Assembly (NCBI GenBank): GCA_017301975.1
Contig: JAFLEI010000002.1
Location: forward strand, 124,001 to 188,000
Length of the DNA stretch: 64,000 bases
Direction: 5' to 3'
From: Verrucomicrobiota bacterium
GTDB lineage: Bacteria > Verrucomicrobiota > Verrucomicrobiia > Verrucomicrobiales > Verrucomicrobiaceae
The translations under genes were made by a program, and so were the position numbers. The notes under the pieces were generated by a model that saw only the letters and a program-made list of their open reading frames with translations, did not search any database and was not told where the DNA came from. Positions 10,979 through 18,781 of the stretch are shown piece by piece; position 1 is the stretch's first letter; the number at the start of each line of letters is the position of its first letter.

Positions 10979-11989
10979 ATGAACCCGCCCGCAGATTCCC
11001 TTTCCCGCCGTGACGCCCTCAAAGCCACCATTGCCTCCGTGGGGCTCAGCGCTCTGGCTTTTGAACCTGCGCGTGCGGCCCCTGCCGCCCCACCTGATGC
11101 GCGGCGGGGAGCGGTGAAGAAGTACAAGATGCTGAAGTCGATCAACCTGTGGGCCTTTCCGTATCCTGAGCGGATGACACTGCGGGAGTGCATGCAACTG
11201 GCGAAGGATGCTGGATTCGATGGGATTGAGCTGAACTACGATCTCGACAACGATCTCTCGCCGAAGCATGGCGCAGCGGATTATGTGAAGATCCGCAAGA
11301 TGGCGGACGAGATCGGCATCCAGATCAGTGGGCTGTGCTCGTTCCTGTTCTGGCCGTATCCGCTGACGAGCAATGATCCCGCGAAGCGGTCGCAGGGCAT
11401 GGAGCTTGCAGGAAAGATCGCCCAATGCGCGCATGATCTGGGCGTGGAGAATGTGTTGGTGGTGCCGGGTGCAGTGCACATTCCGTGGCGCACGGATCAT
11501 GAGCCGGTGGCGAATGATGTGTGTGATCAGCGTGCGCGCGAGGCCGTGGGGCAGCTCGCGAAGCAGGCGGAGAAGCTGAAGGTCTGCCTGAACATCGAGA
11601 ACATCTTTTTTAATGGCTACCTGATGACGCCGATGGAGATGAACGCCTTTGTGGACGGCTTTGGCAGCGAGCATGTGCGTGTGCATTTTGACACGGGAAA
11701 CATCAGCATGTTTCAGTTTCCGGAGCACTGGGCCAAGGTGCTGGGCAAGCGCACAAAGAACGTGCACCTGAAGGAGTTCACCAAGAAGGGGACGGACTTC
11801 AGCCTGGAGACGTTCCGACCGCTGCTGGATGGGACCACGAACTGGCCTGCGGTGACGGATGCGCTTGCGGAGACGGGTTACGAAGGCTTTCTTACTTTTG
11901 AATACTTCCATCCGTATGCGCATTATCCAGAGGCGCTGATCTATCAGACCTCGGATTCACTGGATCGCATTCTGGGCCGCAAATCATGA
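10979..11989 (+). CDS. Tat-exported sugar phosphate isomerase/epimerase-like TIM barrel
   Basis: A 336-residue protein of the xylose-isomerase-like TIM-barrel superfamily (AP endonuclease 2 / sugar epimerase type). The N terminus has a twin-arginine export signal (SRRDALKATIASVGLSALA, cut near ARAAPAA). Barrel features seen: GFDGIELNYD, NIENIFFNGYLMTP, VHFDTGNISMF, NVHLKEF and a final EGFLTFEYFHP, supplying the usual Glu/Asp/His metal ligands. Substrate cannot be told from sequence; hexulose or inositol-type sugars are usual for the family. Its stop overlaps the start of a TSUP permease (ATGA), so the two are one transcript. ATG 10979 is preferred to the in-frame TTG twelve bases upstream. 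Confidence 0.85.
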   Translation: MNPPADSLSRRDALKATIASVGLSALAFEPARAAPAAPPDARRGAVKKYKMLKSINLWAFPYPERMTLRECMQLAKDAGFDGIELNYDLDNDLSPKHGAADYVKIRKMADEIGIQISGLCSFLFWPYPLTSNDPAKRSQGMELAGKIAQCAHDLGVENVLVVPGAVHIPWRTDHEPVANDVCDQRAREAVGQLAKQAEKLKVCLNIENIFFNGYLMTPMEMNAFVDGFGSEHVRVHFDTGNISMFQFPEHWAKVLGKRTKNVHLKEFTKKGTDFSLETFRPLLDGTTNWPAVTDALAETGYEGFLTFEYFHPYAHYPEALIYQTSDSLDRILGRKS

Positions 11990-12738
11990 GCTGGGAAACG
12001 ATCGCGCTGCTGTTTTTCGCGGGCTTGAGCGCCGGATTCATCGATGCCATCGCGGGTGGTGGAGGACTGATCTCGGTGCCGGCTTTGCTTTGGGCCGGAC
12101 TGCCGCCGCAGATGGCGCTGGGAACGAACAAGATGCAGTCCACGTGGGGCACGCTGATGGCGGTGCGGAAGTATGCGAAGGCGGGGCTTGTTTCGTGGGC
12201 CCAAGTGAGGCTCACGGTTGCCATCACCTTTGTCTCCGCCATGGCGGGGGCGCTGGTGCTGATGCTGATCAGCAACGCGGTGCTGAAATTGATCGTGCCA
12301 TGGATGCTGCTGGGCATTGCGGTGTATGTGCTGCTGAGCCCGGGACTGGGGAAAACGGCGGCGAAGGCGCGATTGAGCTTGGGGGGATTCGCGTGTCTGG
12401 CGGGAAGTGTGCTCGGATTTTACGATGGATTTTTTGGTCCTGGCACGGGCACGTTTTGGACGATGGCCTGTATTTCACTGCTGGGACTGGAGCTCACGCG
12501 GGCCACAGCTTTTACGAAGGTGGCGAATCTCACAAGCAACATGGCCTCACTGATCATCTTCGTTGTCAGTGCGCGGGTGAATTATGAAGTTGCCGGGGTG
12601 ATGATCGCCGGTCAGCTCATTGGTGGCCGGCTTGGAGCGGGAATGGCGATCCGCCATGGGGCGCCGTTTATTCGAGTGATTTTCATCACCGTGGTGCTCA
12701 TGATGGTGGCGAAATTGTTGTGGGATCAGTTTGCTTGA
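11986..12738 (+). CDS. TSUP (TauE/SafE) family membrane transporter
   Basis: A 250-residue inner-membrane protein with about eight hydrophobic segments. It shows both hallmark repeats of the sulfite exporter TauE/SafE family: FIDAIAGGGGLISVPALL with GTNKMQSTWG in the first half and GFYDGFFGPGTGTFW with ATAFTKVANLTSN in the second. Members export small sulfur-containing or organic anions such as sulfite, sulfoacetate or similar; the cargo here is unknown. The start overlaps the stop of the preceding epimerase-like gene, which suggests joint expression, though a shared substrate is only a guess. Confidence 0.9.
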   Translation: MSWETIALLFFAGLSAGFIDAIAGGGGLISVPALLWAGLPPQMALGTNKMQSTWGTLMAVRKYAKAGLVSWAQVRLTVAITFVSAMAGALVLMLISNAVLKLIVPWMLLGIAVYVLLSPGLGKTAAKARLSLGGFACLAGSVLGFYDGFFGPGTGTFWTMACISLLGLELTRATAFTKVANLTSNMASLIIFVVSARVNYEVAGVMIAGQLIGGRLGAGMAIRHGAPFIRVIFITVVLMMVAKLLWDQFA

Positions 12739-12798
12739 TGGCGAGCAATTCAATGAATCCACCTAAAAATGCAGGGCGTATTTGCCTGACACTCTCTC

Positions 12799-13989
12799 AT
12801 GCCTATGATCGCCGCTCCCATGTCAACCGTCCAATCCACCGCCCAAGGGCGTCAGTTTCCCAAGTTCGATCTCTCACGCCTGCTCGGCACCGTGTTCAAG
12901 CCCACTTTCGGGCGCAAGATCTGCATCCTCATCGACCTGCCAGATCTGGCTGAAGCGAAGGATTATGCGTTCTTGAAAAACTCTGAGCGCGCCATTCAAA
13001 AGCGGGCGCATGAGCATTTTTATCTGGGTCTGAAAAATGGCGTGGCCGAAGAGCTGGCGCTGAAGGGCGGCGAAATGTTTGCCTACACGCAGACCACCGG
13101 CAGCAATCTGGATCTGCCGGATCTCTGCGTGGACATGAGCGGCAAGGAGCTGAGTCTGGAGAAGGACGTTTATCCGAACTACGACATCATCCTCTGCATC
13201 TCGACTTTCTCCGCCACCGCGCCACTGACGGCATTCGCGAAGCAGTATGGTTTCCGTGGTGCGACGTTGCATGGCGTGAATGATGTCATCCTCAATTCCG
13301 GCCTCGCCGTGGATTACGAAGTGGTGAGCATCGATGCCGAAAAACTGCGCCGTGCGATGACCCGCGCAGATGCTGTGGAAATTGATTTCACCGTGGAGAA
13401 CGGGCCTGACATGACGGTGCGTCTTGAATTGAACCGCCAGGAGGCGCAAAAGAGCCATGGTCTCTGCCAGGGGGATACGCCTGACATCGCGAACCTGCCT
13501 GCGGGTGAGGTTTACTTCGTGCCCACCGGTGCGGAAGGAACCTTTCCTTTGAAATACGAGGACGGCACGCTGGGCAAGCTCACCGTCACGGGCGGTTGCA
13601 TCATCAAGGCGGAACTCATCGCGGGGAACCAGAGCACGATTGATGCGCACAATGCCAAGCTGGCCGATGATCCCATGACGGGTGTGTTGGGTGAACTCGG
13701 CTTTGGTACGCAGGTGCTGCCGGTGTCGGGTGCGGACATTCAGGATGAGAAGGTGCTGGGCACCTGCCATCTGGCCACGGGACGCGACGACCATCTGGGC
13801 GGGCACATCACCCCTGCGCAGTTCAAGCGGCATCAAAACGCGACGCATGATGACATCCTCTTCGCGCCTCACAAGACGCCGAATTTTGACATCAAGCAGA
13901 CGCGCATGTTCCGCGATGGCGTGGTCACGGTTTTGAACGAGCATTTCCAGCCCTCGAAGTATTTGCTGGAAGCGCTGGCTGCTGAATAA
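12799..13989 (+). CDS. M29-like (aminopeptidase T / DHP-dioxygenase fold) protein
   Basis: A 396-residue soluble protein. The second half contains stretches that recall the M29 aminopeptidase family and its NicX-like dioxygenase relatives: NLPAGEVYFVPTGAEGTF, then GVLGELGFGTQV, then GTCHLATGRDDHLGGH, with His, Asp and Glu residues suited to bind metal. The first half has KICILIDLPDLAEA, an odd opening, and no signal peptide. Three possible ATG starts (12799, 12805, 12820) lie close together with no clear ribosome site to choose between them. A peptidase or ring-cleaving role is possible; I would call it a metal-dependent hydrolase/dioxygenase-like protein of unknown substrate. A methyltransferase gene follows after 53 bases. 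Confidence 0.55.
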   Translation: MPMIAAPMSTVQSTAQGRQFPKFDLSRLLGTVFKPTFGRKICILIDLPDLAEAKDYAFLKNSERAIQKRAHEHFYLGLKNGVAEELALKGGEMFAYTQTTGSNLDLPDLCVDMSGKELSLEKDVYPNYDIILCISTFSATAPLTAFAKQYGFRGATLHGVNDVILNSGLAVDYEVVSIDAEKLRRAMTRADAVEIDFTVENGPDMTVRLELNRQEAQKSHGLCQGDTPDIANLPAGEVYFVPTGAEGTFPLKYEDGTLGKLTVTGGCIIKAELIAGNQSTIDAHNAKLADDPMTGVLGELGFGTQVLPVSGADIQDEKVLGTCHLATGRDDHLGGHITPAQFKRHQNATHDDILFAPHKTPNFDIKQTRMFRDGVVTVLNEHFQPSKYLLEALAAE

Positions 13990-14042
13990 GGACTGACGCC
14001 GGATCCAATCCAAGGCTGGAAGCCTGACCTCCCATCACATTC

Positions 14043-14786
14043 ATGAACATCTACGAAACCCGTCGCCTGCTCGACGAATACCTGCTCTTTCATTACGGCC
14101 AGCCTGCGGAGGTGCTGCCATGGGAGAGCGGGCCACGTGAGGCGCTGGGGTTTCCAGTGCGGACTGTGATGGAACTGATCGATCTGCCGCGCACGCCTTG
14201 TGAAGCGGTGGCGCTGGATCTGGGCTGCGCGGTCGGGAGGTCGAGCTTTGAGCTGGCGAATTTTGGTGTCAGCGTGCTGGGCATTGATTACTCGCAGAGC
14301 TTTGTGGATGCAGCGGCGGCGCTGGCACGTGATGGCAGCATGAACTACGAACGCGTGGATGAGGGCAGTGCGAAAACGGCGCTGGTGGCACGCGTGCCGG
14401 AAAATCTGCGGCGTGATCGCGTGCGCTTCGAGCAAGGAGATGCGATGAACCTGCGCAGCAATCTGGGGGACTATGACATCGTGCACGCGGCGAATCTGCT
14501 GTGCCGTCTGACCGACCCGCTGAAGTTGATCGAGCGTCTGCCGAACCTGGTGCGTCCGGGCGGACAGCTGCTGCTGACAACTCCCTGTACGTGGCTGGAG
14601 GAATTCACGCCACGTGGCAACTGGCCGCAGGGTTCCACGCGCGAGTGGCTGACATCTCTCCTGGAGCCGCACTTTGATCTGGCCAAGACCTGCGACATGC
14701 CGTTTCTGATCCGGGAGCATGCGCGGAAGTATCAGTGGAGCGTGGCGCTGGGGATGAGGTGGCGCCGGAAAGTTGACGCTGTCTAA
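14043..14786 (+). CDS. Ovothiol-type 4-mercaptohistidine N1-methyltransferase (stand-alone)
   Basis: A 247-residue class I SAM-dependent methyltransferase that matches, from end to end, the C-terminal domain of OvoA, which methylates the ring nitrogen of 5-thiohistidine to make ovothiol A. Seen: MNIYETRRLLDEYLLFHYG opening, SAM-binding LDLGCAVGRSSFELA (about 58-72), FEQGDAMNLR, NLLCRLTDP, LLLTTPCTWLEEFTP and the closing DMPFLIREHARKYQWSVA. Usually this domain is fused to a sulfoxide synthase or sits next to it; neither is in the window. The protein is complete with its own start, so it is a split form or has another thiol-imidazole substrate. The downstream gene is unrelated. Confidence 0.85.
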   Translation: MNIYETRRLLDEYLLFHYGQPAEVLPWESGPREALGFPVRTVMELIDLPRTPCEAVALDLGCAVGRSSFELANFGVSVLGIDYSQSFVDAAAALARDGSMNYERVDEGSAKTALVARVPENLRRDRVRFEQGDAMNLRSNLGDYDIVHAANLLCRLTDPLKLIERLPNLVRPGGQLLLTTPCTWLEEFTPRGNWPQGSTREWLTSLLEPHFDLAKTCDMPFLIREHARKYQWSVALGMRWRRKVDAV

Positions 14787-14876
14787 AGACTGGGCTGATA
14801 TGTGACATGAAGCGGTGCATGGTTTTCTCCCTGCTTGCCTTTATTAGGGGTAATGACATATGGTGGCCTCAAACAT

Positions 14877-15542
14877 ATGAAATCAGCATTCATAGGCGCT
14901 TCCTTCTCTTTACTCTTTTGCCTGAGGTCTCATGGGGATGATCCCAAGGACTTGGAAGATTTGAGGAATTCATTTCAGGCGGCGGTTGTCCGCACGATGA
15001 AACCCTTGTCGGAAACTTACCTCACTGAGCTGAAGAAAATGAGGGATCAATACACCCGTAATGGCAAGCTGGATGAGGCCACGGCGGTGCAGGCTGAGAT
15101 CACGGCGATCACGGACAAGATCAAGGTCATGACTGCGGCCCCGGAACAGGCCCTCGGCGGGGAGTTGAAAGTGCTGGAGACGACGGCGGTGATCGCTGCG
15201 GCGGGGCCTGCAGGGTTTAAGCTGCCGCCACTGCGCCGGGGTGACCGGATCACATTGAGCTATCTGTCGGGTCTGTGGAAGTGCGATGGAAACATCGCTT
15301 CTGAAAATCCGGATGTAGAGGGATCGGACCGGGGTGACCGGGTGCGGCTGGTTCTGGCGGAAGGACCGAAGAATGATGTCCCGGGTGCTATCATCAAAAT
15401 GGTCCCGACGGGAACCAAGGAGAAGCCTTTCACCTACCTGGTGCAGACGACGCGGGACGACGTGGTGCTGCGAATTCACAGCGGCAGTGAGAATCCGAAA
15501 TCGCCAGGATCGGTGACTTACACGGTCAAAATTTTGCGGTGA
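14877..15542 (+). CDS. Exported protein of unknown function with short coiled coil
   Basis: A 221-residue protein with a likely signal peptide (MKSAFIGASFSLLFCLRSHG). After it comes a helical stretch (about 25-75, FQAAVVRTMKPLSETYLTELKK then DEATAVQAEITAIT) of the kind seen in many exported Verrucomicrobia and Planctomycetes proteins, then a beta-rich C-terminal half (RRGDRITLSYLSGLWKCDG) that may form a jelly-roll-like carbohydrate or ligand-binding fold. In-frame upstream starts at 14835 and 14853 exist; the chosen ATG places the signal peptide first. I do not recognise a named family. It stands alone between the methyltransferase and the VCBS-repeat gene. Confidence 0.7.
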   Translation: MKSAFIGASFSLLFCLRSHGDDPKDLEDLRNSFQAAVVRTMKPLSETYLTELKKMRDQYTRNGKLDEATAVQAEITAITDKIKVMTAAPEQALGGELKVLETTAVIAAAGPAGFKLPPLRRGDRITLSYLSGLWKCDGNIASENPDVEGSDRGDRVRLVLAEGPKNDVPGAIIKMVPTGTKEKPFTYLVQTTRDDVVLRIHSGSENPKSPGSVTYTVKILR

Positions 15543-15645
15543 TGCCGGGCGGTGGGCGTCTGCCGGGCGCTATGGATGTCACGGCGCACCCGCCTCGGTT
15601 CGTCCTTGCTTGGAAGCGGCGGAGTCGGCTAACGTGCAAACCACC

Positions 15646-16833
15646 ATGAAAATTCTCCTTTCCGCCCTCTCTCTGGGCATCGTCGCCCTGGCCTCCGCGC
15701 AGACTCCGAGCTTCAAAGAGCAGCAGATTGACGACGCCGTCGGCATTGGTTATGGCCTGGCGGTGGCGGATGTGAATGGTGACGGGCGCACGGACATCCT
15801 GCTGGCGGACAGCAAGGTGATCGTCTGGTATGAAAACCCGACATGGACGAAGCATGTCATCGCTGAAAATCTGACAGAAAAGGATCATGTGTGCATCGCG
15901 GCGCGTGACATCAATGGCGATGGCAAGTGCGAGATCGCCGTGGGTGCCGAGTGGAATCCTGGGGACACGACGGGCAGCGGGGCGGTCTTTTATTTGGTGC
16001 CGCCGGCTGATCGCACCCAGAAATGGGAGCCGGTGAAACTGACGCACGAACCGACGACGCACCGCATGAAGTGGGTTCGCAACCGTTCAGGACGCTATGA
16101 CCTCGTGGTGGTGCCGCTGCATGGCCGCGGCAACGACAAGAATGGTGAAGGCGAAGGCGTGCGAGTGCTGGCCTACCACATGCCGGATGATCCGCACAAG
16201 GAGTGGAACACCACGCTGGTGCAGGGAACGATGCACAAGACGCATAACCTGGACATCATTCCCGCCCCGGGCGCCGAAGCTGAAAGCCTGCTGCTGGCAG
16301 GACGTGAAGGCGTGGTGCGGCTGGACCCAAGCGACAATGGCTGGAAGGAGCACTGGATCACCAAGCATCCGAAAGACTCGACCGAACTGCTGGGCGCGGG
16401 CGAGGTGCGCTACGGTGCTTTTTCAGGCGGCCAGCCCTACGTGGTGACCATTGAACCGATGCACGGAGACAAGCTGGTGATCTACACACCGAAGCCGGAA
16501 GGGCCCAAAAACGGTGAATGGCAGCGCCATGTGATCAGCGATCAACTCGTTGATGGTCATGCCATCGCCACGCATGATCTCCTGGGTCTGAACAATCGTC
16601 AGATCGTGGTGGGCTGGCGTGCGCAGCAGAAGATCGGGAAGGTGGCGGTGAAGCTGTTCTGGACGACGAAAGAGGATGGCAACGGCTGGCAGCAGGCCTT
16701 CATTGATGAGGGTGGCATGGCCTGTGAAGACGCTGTGTGTGCCGATCTCGACGGAGATCACGATTTGGAAATCATTGCCGCAGGCCGTCGAACCAAGAAT
16801 ATCAAGATTTACTGGAATCAGCGAAACCAGTGA
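15646..16833 (+). CDS. Exported VCBS/FG-GAP repeat beta-propeller protein
   Basis: A 395-residue exported protein (signal MKILLSALSLGIVALASAQ). It carries repeated calcium-binding FG-GAP/VCBS units of the form D-x-N-G-D-G-x-x-D: VADVNGDGRTDILLAD, ARDINGDGKCEIAVG, and near the C terminus CADLDGDHDLEIIAAGR followed by KIYWNQR. Such repeats build a seven-bladed propeller, usually an adhesion or scaffold surface; no enzyme residues are evident. The family is strongly expanded in Verrucomicrobia and Planctomycetes. I start at the ATG at 15646 because it opens the signal peptide; twelve in-frame codons upstream are disregarded. Confidence 0.83.
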   Translation: MKILLSALSLGIVALASAQTPSFKEQQIDDAVGIGYGLAVADVNGDGRTDILLADSKVIVWYENPTWTKHVIAENLTEKDHVCIAARDINGDGKCEIAVGAEWNPGDTTGSGAVFYLVPPADRTQKWEPVKLTHEPTTHRMKWVRNRSGRYDLVVVPLHGRGNDKNGEGEGVRVLAYHMPDDPHKEWNTTLVQGTMHKTHNLDIIPAPGAEAESLLLAGREGVVRLDPSDNGWKEHWITKHPKDSTELLGAGEVRYGAFSGGQPYVVTIEPMHGDKLVIYTPKPEGPKNGEWQRHVISDQLVDGHAIATHDLLGLNNRQIVVGWRAQQKIGKVAVKLFWTTKEDGNGWQQAFIDEGGMACEDAVCADLDGDHDLEIIAAGRRTKNIKIYWNQRNQ

Positions 16834-16906
16834 AATTTAATCTTGCGTAGGACGGCCGTTCACGGGTTGCACAGGCGCGCTATGTGCTCCTAGAATTGCG
16901 ATCGTC

Positions 16907-17515
16907 ATGAAAGTCACCCGTCTTTTCATTTGTGCGGCTTGGGCCCTGCTTCTGAGCCAGTGCGCCATGCCTCAGGTTCCCTTGTTCTCGTCGCGCACGG
17001 AAATGGTTCGGCGGCCCCTGATGATCATGCCGCCGCTGGCATCCCAGCCAGTCATGTATGTGTGGAATGGCGGCAGCAAACCCGGTCCCTTGAGCGTGAA
17101 CATCGACCTCAGCGAGCAGAGAGCGTATCTCTTCAAGGGCGGTGAAAATGTCGGCTGGACCTACGTCGCCACCGGACGCAGTGGGTTTGCGTCTCCGACA
17201 GGCACCTTCCGTATCATGGAAAAGATCGTGGACAAACGCTCGAACCGTTACGGCATGATCGTGGACAGCAATGGAGATGTGGTGAACAGCAACGCCACCG
17301 CCGGGGTGTCACGCATTCCCCCCGGCTGTCACTTTGTCGGTGCCAGGATGCCTTACTGGATGCGGATCACCGGTTACGGAGTGGGCCTGCATGCAGGGCC
17401 GATTCCCAATCCCGGCTCTCCGGCTTCCCATGGCTGCATCCGCCTCCCGCGTGACATGGCCGAGACGATCTTCCAGCATGCGCCGGTGGGCGCGCGGGTG
17501 ACGATCATGCAGTGA
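16907..17515 (+). CDS. L,D-transpeptidase (YkuD domain) lipoprotein
   Basis: A 202-residue lipoprotein: signal peptide ending in lipobox LLSQC with Cys19 as lipidation site. The YkuD domain follows from about residue 60 (SVNIDLSEQRAYLFKGGE) and holds the catalytic motif SHGCIRLP with nucleophile Cys177, plus the upstream ATGRSGFASPTGTF loop. Enzymes of this kind cross-link peptidoglycan or attach proteins to it in the periplasm. The gene is monocistronic and faces the glycosyltransferase gene 72 bases away. Length and motif order are normal for the family. Confidence 0.92.
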   Translation: MKVTRLFICAAWALLLSQCAMPQVPLFSSRTEMVRRPLMIMPPLASQPVMYVWNGGSKPGPLSVNIDLSEQRAYLFKGGENVGWTYVATGRSGFASPTGTFRIMEKIVDKRSNRYGMIVDSNGDVVNSNATAGVSRIPPGCHFVGARMPYWMRITGYGVGLHAGPIPNPGSPASHGCIRLPRDMAETIFQHAPVGARVTIMQ

Positions 17516-17587
17516 AGGAACCGAGCCGTTTGCGATTGTTGACGGTTGGTTGCCGGAAGGCGGTTGTGCGGCGCACTGATAGCTTGG

Positions 17588-18781
17588 CTAGCTTCTAACT
17601 GCTTCGGCCAAGATTTCCTCAAAGCGTTGCAGCCAGGCCTGGGGACTTGCCTCCCGCAGGAGCCACTGACGTCCGGCGCTGCCAATGACGCGACGCTCCG
17701 TGGCAGGGGTGGCTTCCATGGCCAGCACATCCTGGACGATGCCAGGAACATCGCCCGACTCATGTTTGAAACCGGTGATGCCATGCTGGACGATCTCGCT
17801 CAAACCGCCTGAATTTGCGGCGAGCACCGGTTTGCAATAGTCGTACGCTTCATAGACCACGAGGCCGAGGGGCTCCCACCAAGTGGAAGGCACGATCACC
17901 GCGCGGCAGCGCCGCAGGGCCTCGCGCTTGGTTTCTCCGCCTGTATGGCCGAGCTGGCCGATGTAGGGATTGGTGCGCACGCGCTGCTGAACGGCATCGC
18001 TGAGAGGACCCTCCCCGGCGATGTGCAGGGAGGGGGTCTTTTTGCCGAGCTGCGCACGCAATGCGTCCCAGGCATCGAGCAGCGGAATGACGCCTTTATT
18101 TTCGACCAGACGCCCCATGAACAGGTAGTAGCCCGCATCCTCCGTCACAGGGGGCTGCGGCATCGCATCCCAGGCATGACGCAGCGTGTGGACATGCGCC
18201 GCAGGCAGGGAGCCGGAACTGACCAGTTTCTGCCGCATGAAATCCGAAATGGCGATCCATGCCTTCACACTCTTCAGCCAGCCGCTGCGGTGAAGGGCCT
18301 TGAGCATGACCGCGAAGAGGGCGCTCTTCACCACGGAGCCCTGCCAGGCACCCGAGAAAATCTCCTTCCAATAGCTGCCGTAGAGGGCGTCCTGCACAAT
18401 CCTGCCATGCACCTGCAGAGTGCCGCCGACTGAAAAAGGACGATAATTATGCAGGTACTGCACGACGGGAAGGCCACGCTGCAATGCGGCATGATACAAT
18501 GAGGGAGAACCGACCGGAAAGATGTTGTGAAACAGGGCCATGCCCGCACCACTCGTGTCCAGAGCCGCCTCAAACTGCGCACGCGATTCTTGATTGTAGA
18601 AGAGCCGTTTTGCCTGTCCGGCGGCTCCTGGAGCCTCTTCGCCTTTCCAAGCAGCGCTGTCGAAGAAGCAGCGGGACATCGCATGCTGTTTGCTCAGGTG
18701 ATTGAAGATGCGGTCCACACTCATCTCTTCGCCACCCGGGGAAAGATAGCGGTTGAACACCTGCAAAATGCCCGGTGTCAT
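17588..18781 (-). CDS. Glycosyltransferase, GT4-like (GT-B fold)
   Basis: A 397-residue cytoplasmic glycosyltransferase of the GT-B, family-4 type. Seen: N-terminal VFNRYLSPGGEEMSVDRI, then the nucleotide-sugar half with FMGRLVENKGVIPLLDAW, SLHIAGEGPL and the E-x7-E region PSTWWEPLGLVVYEAYDYCKP followed by GGLSEIV. It probably transfers a sugar during surface polysaccharide assembly; donor and acceptor are unknown. Its ATG (18781) overlaps the stop of the upstream amidotransferase gene (ATGA), so the two are one transcript. A longer in-frame start at 18865 lies inside that gene and is rejected. Confidence 0.9.
   Translation of the reverse strand: MTPGILQVFNRYLSPGGEEMSVDRIFNHLSKQHAMSRCFFDSAAWKGEEAPGAAGQAKRLFYNQESRAQFEAALDTSGAGMALFHNIFPVGSPSLYHAALQRGLPVVQYLHNYRPFSVGGTLQVHGRIVQDALYGSYWKEIFSGAWQGSVVKSALFAVMLKALHRSGWLKSVKAWIAISDFMRQKLVSSGSLPAAHVHTLRHAWDAMPQPPVTEDAGYYLFMGRLVENKGVIPLLDAWDALRAQLGKKTPSLHIAGEGPLSDAVQQRVRTNPYIGQLGHTGGETKREALRRCRAVIVPSTWWEPLGLVVYEAYDYCKPVLAANSGGLSEIVQHGITGFKHESGDVPGIVQDVLAMEATPATERRVIGSAGRQWLLREASPQAWLQRFEEILAEAVRS

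Noticed and set aside
10858..11193. 112-codon N-terminal extension of the M1 peptidase frame
   Set aside because: It overlaps the divergent gene and precedes a clear signal peptide.
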